A DNA stretch of 64,000 nt from the NCBI RefSeq assembly GCF_021390645.1, contig NZ_JAJEJT010000002.1, positions 62,001 through 126,000 of the forward strand. Direction: 5' to 3'. The notes beneath the pieces are model-generated. The model was not told the origin of the DNA and did not search any database. It was given only the letters and a program-made list of their open reading frames with translations. This DNA is from Paraburkholderia flagellata. GTDB taxonomy: Bacteria > Pseudomonadota > Gammaproteobacteria > Burkholderiales > Burkholderiaceae. This document shows, in pieces, positions 43,867-52,648 of this stretch. How positions within the stretch are numbered: the first letter of the stretch is position 1; every line of letters begins with the position of its first letter. The position numbers were made by a program, and so were the translations under genes.

Positions 43867-43882
43867 ATATGTAATATATCAA
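43867..43882 (-). promoter_or_regulatory. GntR-frc-type motif upstream of OFA copy 1
   Basis: On the minus strand TTGATATATTACATAT matches 13 of 16 positions of the element found before gntR (51285) and frc (52649). The partly overlapping inverted repeat ATTACA-CAATA-TGTAAT (43859-43875) adds symmetry. Probably the same GntR regulator. Confidence 0.6.
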
Positions 43883-43977
43883 CGAAGTCAAGCGGAAGAC
43901 ATCTCAGGGCTTCCACTAGCTCTGGGCATTGATGAGTATGGTTTTTGAAAGCTTTTGACCGATGCCGCCGACGCCAG

Positions 43978-44009
43978 AAAAAAAGCCCGCCGGCTAGGCC
44001 AGGCGGGCT
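43978..44009 (-). terminator. Minus-strand terminator upstream of the OFA promoter
   Basis: Stem AGCCCGCC/GGCGGGCT (43984-43991 and 44002-44009) followed on the minus strand by seven T (43978-43984). The nearest minus-strand gene upstream is acvB, ending at 44523, so this would end a transcript antisense to the cupin gene. Confidence 0.7.
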
Positions 44010-44243
44010 GAGGCATGCGCGAGATAGCGGAAATCGCGACATGTTGATGTCGTTATAGATGAAAGCTTTTGGTAATGTAAGGGGATTTTTTTCCAAAACC
44101 TTTCAAGCGCGTTTGAGTGAAAGGTTGGCCGGCGTGCTTGTATGGATTCGGCGGTTCGGCGGAAAGCCGGGTCGTGCAGCGCTTTGGCGCGCGTGCCAAA
44201 CTGGCTGCTGGTGGGTCGACACTGTCGAGCGAGGAGACGAATC

Positions 44244-44507
44244 ATGCAGCGCGAAACATTCATCCGTAGCCTTGCCGACGAGGGCTTTCCCGAGCCCGTT
44301 GTCGTGACCCGCGAAGCCGGCGTCATGGAGGTTCATTCGCATCCGTTCGAAGCGAAGGCGCTGGTCATCGAAGGCGAACTGCACATTCGCGTGGGCGACG
44401 AAGAGCGGCACTACAGGGCCGGCGACGTGTTCCATCTCGCCGCCAACCTGCCGCACGCCGAGCGATACGGGCCGCAGGGCGTGCAGTATCTCGTGGGGAG
44501 GAAGTGA
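44244..44507 (+). CDS. Small single-cupin protein
   Basis: An 87-residue cupin. The metal-binding pattern HSHPFEAKALVIEGEL (motif 1, His-His-Glu) and FHLAANLPHAE (motif 2, His) is clear. Such small cupins bind a metal or a ligand; the function is unknown. The ATG at 44244 follows GAGGAGACGAATC. It lies between minus-strand genes on both sides and seems to be a single-gene unit. Confidence 0.85.
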   Translation: MQRETFIRSLADEGFPEPVVVTREAGVMEVHSHPFEAKALVIEGELHIRVGDEERHYRAGDVFHLAANLPHAERYGPQGVQYLVGRK

Positions 44508-44522
44508 GGGCAGCTCGCTCCC

Positions 44523-45908
44523 TCACCCCCGTGCCGCAATCTCCTTCTTCCACCCGGCGATGATCTTCCCGGCGAGCGCGTTGTAGTCACCGTCGAAGTG
44601 ATGGTCGCCGCCCGTCTTGACGACGTCGATGCCGGTGTTCACGAGCGCCGGGCACAGCGTTTCTTTCTCACCCGCCCCATACACGCATTGCACGATCGAA
44701 GGCGGCACCTTCGCGAGTTCCGGGCGCACTTGCAGCGCCTTGTCGCTGGCGGGCATGCCGAGCCAGCCCGTCACGCGGATCTGGAAGTCGGCGTCCGGCG
44801 CGAAGCCGAGTAGCGACATGTACGACACCTTCGCGCGCAGCGCGTCGGGCAGACGGTTGTAGGCGAACGGCATCACGTCCGCGCCAAACGAGTAGCCCAC
44901 GAGCGCGATGTGCTGCGCATGCCAGCGCGAGCCGTAAGTCTTCAGCACGCGTGCGAGATCGTGGCTCGTTTGTACCGGCGTCTTCTCGCTCCAGAAGTAA
45001 CGCAGCGCGTCCCAGCCGATCACCGAAATTCCCTGCTTTTGCAGCGCTTCTGCGATCGTCTTGTCGAGATCGCGCCAGCCGCCGTCACCCGAGATCACGA
45101 CCGCGAGCATGTCGGTGGGGTGCGCGGCGGGCAGTTCGACGAGCGGCAGATCCGACACGTCCTCGTCGCTTTCCGTCGCGACGCGCAAGTGATTCGATGT
45201 GAGCGCAACGATCTTGTCGGCGTCGGCGACGCTAGGGGCAAACGCACGCGGCGCGCCAGAATTCGTTGCGCGCGCATCTTTCGTCGTCATGCCCTGCTCG
45301 AAGAAGCCGGGCAAGCCATTGCCGCGCGAAAGCGTGGGATCGGCCGGGCAGGGTGAGAAGCGCGCGTCGGGCGTCGCGGCGGGGTCGAGCGACACGGCGC
45401 CCGCCATCGTGTTCGCGGGCGCCTGCGAGAGCATGCGCTGAGCGATGAGCGCGCCTTCGCCGCTGCCGATGGCGATCGGCGCGTAGTACTCGCTGGCGCC
45501 CTGCTGGCGTTCGAGCTGATGGCTCAGCGCTTCGGCGTCGCTATAGAGCTTGTGGCAGGTTTCGTTCTTTACGGCCGCGAGATTCTGCGCGTAGCGCTCC
45601 GTATCCACACCCACGACGAGCGCGCCATGCTGCGCGAGCGCGTCGGCGCGTGTCTGGTCGGCGGCGCTCCAGTGCTTGTCCGCGGAAAACAGCACGGTGA
45701 AGCCGCGCATCGCGCCGATCGGTTTCGTCACCGCGACTTCGCCGTAACGGCCGCCGGAAATGTGCATCGTCGCGGCGGAAGCCGGCGTCGAAGTAGCCAT
45801 CGAAGCGGGCATTGAAGCCGCGTTCGCGTGAGCCGTGAAAAACGCGAGCACAGCGGCGCCCGCTGCCGTGCCTGCAATGCGCGGCAGCTTGAGAATACGG
45901 AATGTCAT
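44523..45908 (-). CDS. acvB: Lysyl-phosphatidylglycerol hydrolase (AcvB/VirJ family)
   Basis: A 461-residue periplasmic alpha/beta hydrolase that removes lysine from lysyl-phosphatidylglycerol. The signal peptide ends near ANAA (about 28-31). The C-terminal VirJ domain (about 265-461) has nucleophile S340 in VGYSFGAD, with SGDGGWRDLD as the oxyanion part and a late His in GGDHHFDGD. Its start overlaps the end of mprF by 4 bp (45905-45908). In Rhizobium and Agrobacterium the same pair (lpiA-atvA/acvB) sets lysyl-PG levels under acid stress; the same role is inferred here. Confidence 0.9.
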   Translation of the reverse strand: MTFRILKLPRIAGTAAGAAVLAFFTAHANAASMPASMATSTPASAATMHISGGRYGEVAVTKPIGAMRGFTVLFSADKHWSAADQTRADALAQHGALVVGVDTERYAQNLAAVKNETCHKLYSDAEALSHQLERQQGASEYYAPIAIGSGEGALIAQRMLSQAPANTMAGAVSLDPAATPDARFSPCPADPTLSRGNGLPGFFEQGMTTKDARATNSGAPRAFAPSVADADKIVALTSNHLRVATESDEDVSDLPLVELPAAHPTDMLAVVISGDGGWRDLDKTIAEALQKQGISVIGWDALRYFWSEKTPVQTSHDLARVLKTYGSRWHAQHIALVGYSFGADVMPFAYNRLPDALRAKVSYMSLLGFAPDADFQIRVTGWLGMPASDKALQVRPELAKVPPSIVQCVYGAGEKETLCPALVNTGIDVVKTGGDHHFDGDYNALAGKIIAGWKKEIAARG

Positions 45909-48514
45909 GAGCGCCAGCCTCCTGCCAGCAGCGATAGATCGGCGAGGGTGATGAACACGCTGATCGAGCCCGAAGCGGCCAGATAGCGGGGTTCCCAGCG
46001 CGGCGCGAACTTGTTCTTGAAGCCGCGCAGGCCCCGGAAGTTGTAGAAGCGGCCGCCGAAACGCCAGATGAAGCCCGCGAGCCTGTGCCACGACGAAGCG
46101 AGCGGCGAGGGACCCATGCCCGAGAGCGGCGCCATGCCGAGCGAGAGCGACTGGTAGCCGGCGGCCTTCAGATGCAGTGCGAGCTGCGTGAACAGATACT
46201 CCATCGCGTAGGGCGAGGCGCCGGGCAAATGGCGCATGACGCCCACCGTTGCATCGGTGTTCAGATCGGTTGTCATGAAGGTGACGAACGCGAGCGGCTC
46301 GCCGTTCTGGCGGATGAGCAACACGGACTGCGCGGCGAGATAGTCGTCGTCGAACGCGGCCACCGAGAAGCTCTTTTCGCGCGCTTCGCGGTCCTGCAGC
46401 CAGGCGTCGGAGATCGCGCGCAGCACGGGCAGGCTCGCGCCCATCTGCGTGGGCTCGATATGTTCGATCGAAAAGCCGTCGCGTTCGCCGCGCTTGAGCG
46501 CGTAGCGCAGATGCGCGCGCTGCGGACCCTTGAGGTCGAATTCTTGCAGCATCACGCGCGCTTCCTCGCCGAGCTTCATCAGCGTGAGACCGGCGTCGAG
46601 ATAAAGCGGCAGCGCATCGGCGCGCACCTGGTAGAACGCCGCGCGGCCATTGTGCGCGTGCGCGAGTGTGACGAATTCCCGGATCAGCGCCGGCCACTCT
46701 TCGCGCGGGCCGACCGGGTCGTGCAGCGCCGCCCACGTGCGGCCGCGCTTCGCGTACATCAGGAACGCCTTGCGCGAGGCGGAGAAGAGGAAGCTCTTGT
46801 CGCCCATCAGCGCGAGGCCCGCGTCGCTGCGCTCCTGCGCGCGCACGATGCGCGCGGCCTCTTCGAGGTCTTCGCTCGGGGGCATCACGAAGCGGCCCGC
46901 GGCGGGGCGCAGCAGTTGCCACAGTGCGAGCGCGGCGGCGAACACGCCGGCGCCGAGCGTGGCGCGCAGTGCGCGCGGGGCGCGGCTGTGGAAGGCGAAT
47001 TGCCACCAGAGGCTCTGCGAGTACTGCACGTCGCGGAACGCGAACAGCAGCACCCACACCGCGAGCGCGATCACACAGCCGACCGAGGCGAGCCAGGCCG
47101 GCGTGAAGCGCTCGGTGAACATCGACGAATGGCGGTTAAAGCGCTGGCGCGTGCCGAGGAGCAGCACGATCAGCACGCACAGTACGCCCGCTTCGACGAA
47201 GGCGAGGCCCTTGGCGAGCGAGAGCGCGAGGTTGGCCACGGCGATCACGAGCGCGAGCCACCAGGCGGCGTCCAGACGCCGCAGCAGGCCGCGCGCGACG
47301 AAGAGGAGCAACACACCGAAGAGACTGCCCAGCAATTGCGAGCTTTCGAGCACCCACAGCGGCACGATGGTTTGCAAGAGCGCGATGCGCTTGGAGAACG
47401 CGGGCGTGGCACCCGAGATCACGAGCATGCTGCCGGTCACGAACGTGACGATGGCGAGGAAGAGCGGCGCGAGCTGCGAGACGCCGTCGGCGCCGCGCTT
47501 CGCAAAGCGGGCGCTGAGCGGGGTTTTGAGCGCGCGGCCTTCGAATACCGCGAGCACGGCCGCCGCGAGCGCGAGCGGCGCGCCGAAGTAGATCGCGCGA
47601 TACGCGAGCAGCGCGGCCAGCACCTTGGAGGTGGGCACGCTCGGCCCGAGCGCGTAGACCATCGCGGCTTCGAACACGCCGATGCCGCCGGGCGTGTGGC
47701 CGATCAGGCCGAGCAGCATGGCGGCGCAATAGACGGTGAGGAAGTCGGTGAAGCCGAGGAGCGCATGCGGCATGACCGACCAGAGCGCGAGCCCGGCGCC
47801 GACCACGTCGAGCGCGGCCAGCAGCAACTGTGCGACGAGGTCGCGCCGCGCGGGCACCGAAAAGCGCAGCCAGGCGCGGCCAAACGGCTCGATCTCGCGC
47901 GCGCGGGCAGGGCAGAGGATCACGAGCACCGCGCCGCAGCCGAGCACCACGCCGCCGATCAGGCGGAGTTCGTCGGGCGAGAGGTGCAGCAGGCCGGAGA
48001 GCGTGCCGGCGGCGCCCACCATGCCGAGCGCGGTCATGAGCACGAGCGCGAGGGCGAGCGTGACGCTCGTGAACACTGTCATGCGGCCGATCTGTGCCGG
48101 GGTGACGCCCGCACCGCCATACACGCGGCAACGCACGGCGCCGCCCGTGAGCGCGCCAAAGCCGGTGACATTACCGAGCGCCGAGCCGGCGATCGCGCCG
48201 GCCCACAACGCGCCGCGCGAGACGCTCGCGCCGAGGTAGCGCAGCCCCACCGCGTCGCGTCCGACCAGGGCGACGAAGCTCACGGCCGTGGCGGCGAGCG
48301 CGCCGGCCCATTGCACTGGCGTGAGCGTCCAGAGCTGGCGGATCACCGAGTGATAGTCGACCGTGCGCGAGAGGTGCTGGAACACGACGAGCAGCAGCGC
48401 GCAGATGCCGAGCGCGAAGACCGGCGCGACAAAGCGCTGCAGGTGCAGGGCTCCGGCACGGCGGCGCAGCGCCTCGAGGGCGCGCGCCGCGCGCGAAGAA
48501 TGCGATTGAGACAT
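45905..48514 (-). CDS. mprF: Bifunctional lysyl-PG flippase/synthetase
   Basis: An 869-residue inner-membrane protein. The N-terminal ~520 residues carry about fourteen helices (flippase part, with GALTGGAVRCRVYGGAGVTP and GLIGHTPGGIGVFEAAM). The C-terminal ~320 residues form the aminoacyl transferase (DUF2156), with LMGDKSFLFSASRKAFLMY and GPREEWPALIREF. It makes Lys-PG from phosphatidylglycerol and Lys-tRNA, which lowers surface charge and gives resistance to cationic peptides. Coupled to acvB by ATGA overlap. Confidence 0.93.
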   Translation of the reverse strand: MSQSHSSRAARALEALRRRAGALHLQRFVAPVFALGICALLLVVFQHLSRTVDYHSVIRQLWTLTPVQWAGALAATAVSFVALVGRDAVGLRYLGASVSRGALWAGAIAGSALGNVTGFGALTGGAVRCRVYGGAGVTPAQIGRMTVFTSVTLALALVLMTALGMVGAAGTLSGLLHLSPDELRLIGGVVLGCGAVLVILCPARAREIEPFGRAWLRFSVPARRDLVAQLLLAALDVVGAGLALWSVMPHALLGFTDFLTVYCAAMLLGLIGHTPGGIGVFEAAMVYALGPSVPTSKVLAALLAYRAIYFGAPLALAAAVLAVFEGRALKTPLSARFAKRGADGVSQLAPLFLAIVTFVTGSMLVISGATPAFSKRIALLQTIVPLWVLESSQLLGSLFGVLLLFVARGLLRRLDAAWWLALVIAVANLALSLAKGLAFVEAGVLCVLIVLLLGTRQRFNRHSSMFTERFTPAWLASVGCVIALAVWVLLFAFRDVQYSQSLWWQFAFHSRAPRALRATLGAGVFAAALALWQLLRPAAGRFVMPPSEDLEEAARIVRAQERSDAGLALMGDKSFLFSASRKAFLMYAKRGRTWAALHDPVGPREEWPALIREFVTLAHAHNGRAAFYQVRADALPLYLDAGLTLMKLGEEARVMLQEFDLKGPQRAHLRYALKRGERDGFSIEHIEPTQMGASLPVLRAISDAWLQDREAREKSFSVAAFDDDYLAAQSVLLIRQNGEPLAFVTFMTTDLNTDATVGVMRHLPGASPYAMEYLFTQLALHLKAAGYQSLSLGMAPLSGMGPSPLASSWHRLAGFIWRFGGRFYNFRGLRGFKNKFAPRWEPRYLAASGSISVFITLADLSLLAGGWRS

Positions 48515-49142
48515 GGATCGGTCTGGTGGCTCTCTGCGGTGTCGCCGTATCGACTGTTACAGCTTCCCCGGCGGTGACATCGCGTTTATTCGCGTTTTGC
48601 GCTTACGTTCTTTCGAGGCCGGCTCTCGCGCACCTCGCGCCGCGAACCGGAAAATCGAGCCGAATCGTAATCGTTCGGAAAGGACTGGTTAAGCTCAGCA
48701 AACGCATAGGACTGCCCGCCGGTTGACGCCAAAGCGTAAGAAACCGTTATTGGGTACGGATGAATCGGGCGCAAAGGCGTGTTCTAACTAGCGGATTTAA
48801 TTGGGGAATAATGCCGCGCTGATTAATGTTTGCAAAACCTAATTAACAGATACGCGGAGCGGCAATGCACTTGTTAAGTTATGAGTAATGCGCGCGTGAT
48901 TACCACAAACTGAAACGCTCGCCGAGTTGGCTGGTTCGTCGCAAGTCCTTGCGTGGCGGGCGTTGTGGGCGGATGCTCAGGGCATTGTTTCGCAGCGAGC
49001 GATAATCGTTCGGCAGGTATCCAGGCGCTTCCTGAAATCGCTGTCACTAATTCGAGACAGCTTCTTTAATCCTTTTACAATGCTCGATGGGCGAGTTAGT
49101 CTGCTTTGGTCAAGAGTTGTTTTACTGCGCCGGGAGAAAGAC
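48515..49142. other. Gap between mprF and the porin gene
   Basis: 628 bp without a recognisable gene. The middle (48770-48900) is AT-rich and probably holds the porin promoter; the left part may hold the mprF promoter. No clear operator or terminator. Confidence 0.45.
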
Positions 49143-50306
49143 GTGAAAAGACTAGCCTTGACTTCCCTTTCGCTTGCTGCGCTCGGGGTGGCCGGCGCGG
49201 CTCAGGCACAGAACAGCGTGACGCTGTACGGGACCATCGACACCTCGATCACGTACGTCAACCACGCCGACGGCAGCAAGAACCTCTGGACGCTCGGCAA
49301 CAGCAGCCTCGGCAATCTCTCCGGCTCGCGATGGGGTTTGAAGGGCGCCGAAGATCTCGGCGGCGGCCTCAAGGCGATCTTCCAGTTGGAAAACGGCTTC
49401 AACCCGTCGACGGGCTCGCTCGGGCAAGGCGGCAGGCTGTTCGGCCGCCAGGCGTACGTCGGCTTGACGGCCGAGCAGTACGGTTCGCTCACGCTGGGGC
49501 GGCAGTATGACCCGCTCATCGACCTCGTGCAGGGAATCACGGCGGACAACTATTTCGGCTCCGTGTTCGCAACGGCGGGCGACGTCGACAACTACGACAA
49601 CAGCTTTCGCGTGAACAATGCCGTCAAGTACACGACGCCCGTGTGGAGCGGCCTGCAGGTCGCGGCGATGTACTCGTTCGGCGGAGTCGCGGGCTCGACG
49701 GGCGCCGAGCAGTCGTACTCGGCGGCACTGAACTACACCAACGGACCGCTCGCGCTCGCAGGCGGTTACTTCTACGCGACGAACAGCCAGGCCGTGAACG
49801 GCATACGCACCGGCGGCTGGACGAGCACCTCGGATGGCACCTTCGACGGCCCGATCAACTCCGGCTACACCACGGCGCACTCGCTTGCCATCGCGCGCGC
49901 GGCGGCGCAGTACCAGCTCGGCCAGTTCACCTTCGGCCTCGGCTACAGTAATGCGCGCTACGCGCCGGACGGCAGCTCGGTGTTCCTCAATACCCAGAAG
50001 TACAACACCGGCCAGGGCTTCCTGAACTATCAGCTGACTCCGGTGCTGCTCCTGGGCGTGGGCTACAGCTATACGCATGCCAATGGCGATACGACGGCGA
50101 GCTACAACCAGGTCTCGCTCGGCGCGGACTACAGCCTTTCGAAGCGCACCGACCTCTACATGACGGCAGCGTGGCAGCACGCGAGCGGCGATACTGGCAA
50201 CGGCTCCGGCGGCTCGATGCCGGCTGAGGCGTCGGTCGGATCGTATGGCTACGCGGGCACGTCGAACCAAACCATCGTGAACCTCGGGCTGCGGCACAAG
50301 TTCTGA
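49143..50306 (+). CDS. Gram-negative porin (Burkholderia type)
   Basis: A 387-residue outer-membrane trimeric porin. A signal peptide runs to AQAQ (about 1-20), then QNSVTLYGTIDTSITYVNHADG opens the barrel. The family marks GSRWGLKGAEDLGGGLKAIFQLE and FGRQAYVGLTAEQYGSLTLGRQYD are clear. The last residue is Phe (LGLRHKF), as needed for BamA-dependent assembly. The start is GTG at 49143 behind GGGAGAAAGAC. It allows passage of small solutes; specificity unknown. Confidence 0.93.
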   Translation: MKRLALTSLSLAALGVAGAAQAQNSVTLYGTIDTSITYVNHADGSKNLWTLGNSSLGNLSGSRWGLKGAEDLGGGLKAIFQLENGFNPSTGSLGQGGRLFGRQAYVGLTAEQYGSLTLGRQYDPLIDLVQGITADNYFGSVFATAGDVDNYDNSFRVNNAVKYTTPVWSGLQVAAMYSFGGVAGSTGAEQSYSAALNYTNGPLALAGGYFYATNSQAVNGIRTGGWTSTSDGTFDGPINSGYTTAHSLAIARAAAQYQLGQFTFGLGYSNARYAPDGSSVFLNTQKYNTGQGFLNYQLTPVLLLGVGYSYTHANGDTTASYNQVSLGADYSLSKRTDLYMTAAWQHASGDTGNGSGGSMPAEASVGSYGYAGTSNQTIVNLGLRHKF

Positions 50307-50324
50307 TTCAGCGTCTGTCTTACG

Positions 50325-50363
50325 ACGCCGGATGCGCCCGTTGGGCGGCGCATCCGGCGTTTT
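50325..50363 (+). terminator. Terminator of the porin gene
   Basis: Perfect 14 bp stem ACGCCGGATGCGCC/GGCGCATCCGGCGT (50325-50338 and 50347-50360) followed by TTTT. Confidence 0.85.
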
Positions 50364-50412
50364 GGCGTTTACAGCTTTAGCTTCGGCTTAGAGCGCGTGC
50401 GGCGCGCGGGCT

Positions 50413-50826
50413 TCACGCCTCGCGCGAACGCCGTAGCGTGAGCAGCGCAAGCCAGGCGGCAAGGCGCTCCATACAGCGCCGCCCGCCCGCAAACGGCGGC
50501 TGCCATGCGCTCGTGATGCTCACGCGCGCCGGCAACGCGGCATCGGTGCTGAGCCAGATGCGCTCGCCACGTTCGAGGCGGAGCGTCTCGCCCGGCTGCA
50601 GCCAGTGGTCGTAGGGTGAGCGGGCGCGCGTGACCCACACCTGTGCTGCCTGAACCCGCAGCGTCGCGGATGCATTCACGCGCCAGGTGAGCGTGCGCCT
50701 GGGCGGCACGGCGAAGTGGACCGATTGCGAGGGCAGCGGATCGTCGAAGCGGTCGGTTGCGTCTGCAACGGTCAGCGGAGCGGGTTGTGAAGCTGCCTGA
50801 AATGCGTCATCCATCGTTTTCTCCAT
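50413..50826 (-). CDS. DUF2917 protein
   Basis: A 137-residue protein with the DUF2917 core, visible in LTWRVNASATLRVQAAQVWVTRARSPYDHWLQPGETLRLERGERIWLS (read in short blocks). It looks like a small beta-rich protein, possibly cupin-like. Function unknown. An in-frame ATG at 50814 (MDDAFQ) is an alternative start. The terminator of the small ORF at 50920 lies just upstream. Confidence 0.8.
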   Translation of the reverse strand: MEKTMDDAFQAASQPAPLTVADATDRFDDPLPSQSVHFAVPPRRTLTWRVNASATLRVQAAQVWVTRARSPYDHWLQPGETLRLERGERIWLSTDAALPARVSITSAWQPPFAGGRRCMERLAAWLALLTLRRSREA

Positions 50827-50870
50827 ATTTTGGAGCCGACGAACGGAGCGCTGCCACCCAGAAAAACAAA

Positions 50871-50896
50871 AAGCCCCGTCGATGCCGGCGGGGCTT
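50871..50896 (-). terminator. Terminator after the 31-residue ORF
   Basis: Stem AAGCCCCG/CGGGGCTT (50871-50878 and 50889-50896) with T-rich sequence (TTTTTGTTTTT) following on the minus strand. It starts 24 bp after the small ORF's stop. Confidence 0.75.
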
Positions 50897-50919
50897 GTGA
50901 TTTGCGTGACGACAGACTG

Positions 50920-51015
50920 CTAGTACGCACACCATCCCCGTGGGTTACCCGTATGGGTTTTCCACGGATGATTCATCGTGTTTGCGATGACGAGGAGGGT
51001 GGAGGAAGTGTGCAT
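50920..51015 (-). CDS. Possible 31-residue peptide ending GWCAY
   Basis: A short ORF on the minus strand, MHTSSTLLVIANTMNHPW and then KTHTGNPRGWCAY. It ends 24 bp before a strong terminator, so the short transcript seems real. No Shine-Dalgarno stands before either ATG (51015 or 50976). The aromatic-Cys tail recalls some modified-peptide precursors, but no maturase is nearby. It may be a leader peptide or noise. Confidence 0.35.
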   Translation of the reverse strand: MHTSSTLLVIANTMNHPWKTHTGNPRGWCAY

Positions 51016-51284
51016 GGGTCGAGTGTGCGGGGTGCCTCGCAGCGCTGTCAACCTGAAATGCTTAAATGGCTTTCGCAGCCTTAGGTTGTGTTGCGCGCGA
51101 GTCTCGTCTGCCGCTTTCCATGACGCGATCGTGCCCTTCGATGGCATATTCCCTTGCGGGCGGTGCCTGTTTCTCACTAGCATTGGTTGTTTTCATAAAT
51201 ATCCGGCTAGATGTACCCAGAATGTGGGATCGCAGCCTTGCTAAGACCCCGAAACATTGAAGTGTTGTGTGGAAACGACCGCAT

Positions 51285-51300
51285 CTGATATATCACATAC
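51285..51300. promoter_or_regulatory. GntR-frc motif, copy 1
   Basis: CTGATATATCACATAC, identical to the copy before frc. It contains the perfect 10 bp palindrome TGATATATCA. It lies 87 bp before the small membrane peptide and about 300 bp before gntR. Confidence 0.75.
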
Positions 51301-51330
51301 AGAATATTGCTTTCTGTCGCAACGCAGCAT

Positions 51331-51359
51331 ATGATTGAGTCATTCGATTACTCAATCAT
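51331..51359 (+). other. 10 bp inverted repeat in the leader of the small membrane peptide
   Basis: ATGATTGAGT and ACTCAATCAT (51331-51340 and 51350-51359) form a perfect stem with a 9 nt loop, 2 bp before the GGAG ribosome site. It could control translation or be a second operator. Confidence 0.5.
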
Positions 51360-51371
51360 GCGGAGCTTCAA

Positions 51372-51608
51372 ATGGATTTCGTTTCTCTCGCACTTTTCGG
51401 TGCAGCGGTCGTGGGTCTGGGTGCGGCTGCTACGGTCATGATCGCCAGGTGGCTGCCGCCGTCTGCTATCGAGCAGGCCGCACAGCATGGCCGGTACGCC
51501 GGTTTGGGCGAAGCGCCGCGCGCGAAGGCGGTGCGTCGTGCACAATTCGGTCCGCGAATCCGTCCGCAGGTCGGAAAAGAGGTAATCAATGTCGTCAGAA
51601 CAAACTGA
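51372..51608 (+). CDS. 78-residue single-span membrane protein
   Basis: A small protein with one N-terminal helix (about 4-28, VSLALFGAAVVGLGAAATVMIARWL) and a basic cytoplasmic tail. CGGAGCTTCAA precedes the ATG. It overlaps the start of gntR by 20 bp, so they are probably one transcript. I do not recognise a family. Confidence 0.55.
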   Translation: MDFVSLALFGAAVVGLGAAATVMIARWLPPSAIEQAAQHGRYAGLGEAPRAKAVRRAQFGPRIRPQVGKEVINVVRTN

Positions 51609-52317
51609 AGTTGTAGCAAGCCGGGAAGCGGCGCCGCTCAAGCTGGTGCTGCAGCCCATCAATGCAACACTGAGCCTGCGCGATCAGGCCTACGCCATGC
51701 TGCGCCAGGCCATTGCCGACGCCGACATCTACCAGACACGCGAGGAAATCCGACTCGACGAGCGCGTGCTGAGCGAATCGCTCGGCGTGAGCCGTACGCC
51801 GGTGCGCGAGGCCATGACGCTGCTCGAGCAGGAAGGATTCCTGCGCATGGTGCCCCGCCGCGGCATCTATATCGTGCGCAAGAGCAAGCGCGAGATCGTG
51901 GAGATGATCCAGATGTGGGCGGCGCTCGAAAGCATGGCCGCACGCCTCGCCACGATCCACGCCACAGACGAGGAAATCGCACGGCTGCGCCACATGTTCG
52001 ACGACTTCCGCGACAGCACGCCAGCCGAGCATATCGCCGAGTACTCGGACGCGAACATCGCGTTCCACCAGGCGATTGTCGAGCTCTCCAGGTCGCAGAT
52101 CATCCTCGACACCATCAAGAACATCTTCGTGCACGTGCGCGCCATTCGCCGCATGACGATCTCGCAGAGCGACCGGGCTTCGCGCTCGATCGTCGACCAT
52201 CTGCGCATTATCGAGGCGCTCGAGAAGCGCGACACCGAACTGGCGGAAAAGCTCGTGCGCCAGCATTCGCTCGATCTCGCGGTCTTCGTAGAGAAGAACT
52301 GCGACTTCCTTGACTGA
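51589..52317 (+). CDS. GntR-family regulator (FCD type), oxalate locus
   Basis: A 242-residue regulator. The winged HTH (about 30-95) has RLDERVLSESLGVSRTPVREAMTLLEQEGFL, and the FCD domain (about 105-230) has YSDANIAFHQAIVELS and SIVDHLRIIEAL with the conserved metal residues. AGAGGTAATCA precedes the ATG. It is upstream of frc on the same strand, with a terminator between. An identical 16-mer before both its own transcript and frc marks its likely operator. Confidence 0.9.
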   Translation: MSSEQTEVVASREAAPLKLVLQPINATLSLRDQAYAMLRQAIADADIYQTREEIRLDERVLSESLGVSRTPVREAMTLLEQEGFLRMVPRRGIYIVRKSKREIVEMIQMWAALESMAARLATIHATDEEIARLRHMFDDFRDSTPAEHIAEYSDANIAFHQAIVELSRSQIILDTIKNIFVHVRAIRRMTISQSDRASRSIVDHLRIIEALEKRDTELAEKLVRQHSLDLAVFVEKNCDFLD

Positions 52318-52340
52318 AGCGGGCAACTAGCGCTGCGATC

Positions 52341-52380
52341 AACGCAAGACGGGAGACCTTTGGGTCTCCCGTCTTGCGTT
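52341..52380 (+). terminator. Terminator of the gntR transcript
   Basis: Perfect 18 bp stem AACGCAAGACGGGAGACC/GGTCTCCCGTCTTGCGTT (52341-52358 and 52363-52380) with a TTTG loop. Confidence 0.85.
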
Positions 52381-52648
52381 TACGTCCACTCGCGGCCTGC
52401 TCGCGGCCTATTCGCGGCCGCCGCCGGCCGACTTTATGCGCATCAACCCCTGGGATCCCTGACTAAATCACGGTCCCTTACAGCCATCCTTCACACGGTA
52501 TCTGGCATATCAGGCGCGGTAGAGGCTCGGGGTTTTCCCTCGTGTGCGCCGCGTCAACGACGTCAAATTTGGCCAAAAACCATACTGGACAAGGCTTTGG
52601 CGCGATTCTAGTGGCATTCCCGATAAGCAATTCCCCTCTTGCCTCACA

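Noticed and set aside
44523..47057. Open frame of 844 codons joining acvB to upstream sequence
   Set aside because: Only the part from 45908 is acvB; the rest is an Arg-rich shadow of mprF.
46085..48577. Open frame of 830 codons on the plus strand
   Set aside because: Antisense to mprF, with Glu/Arg/His-rich low-complexity sequence and no family match.
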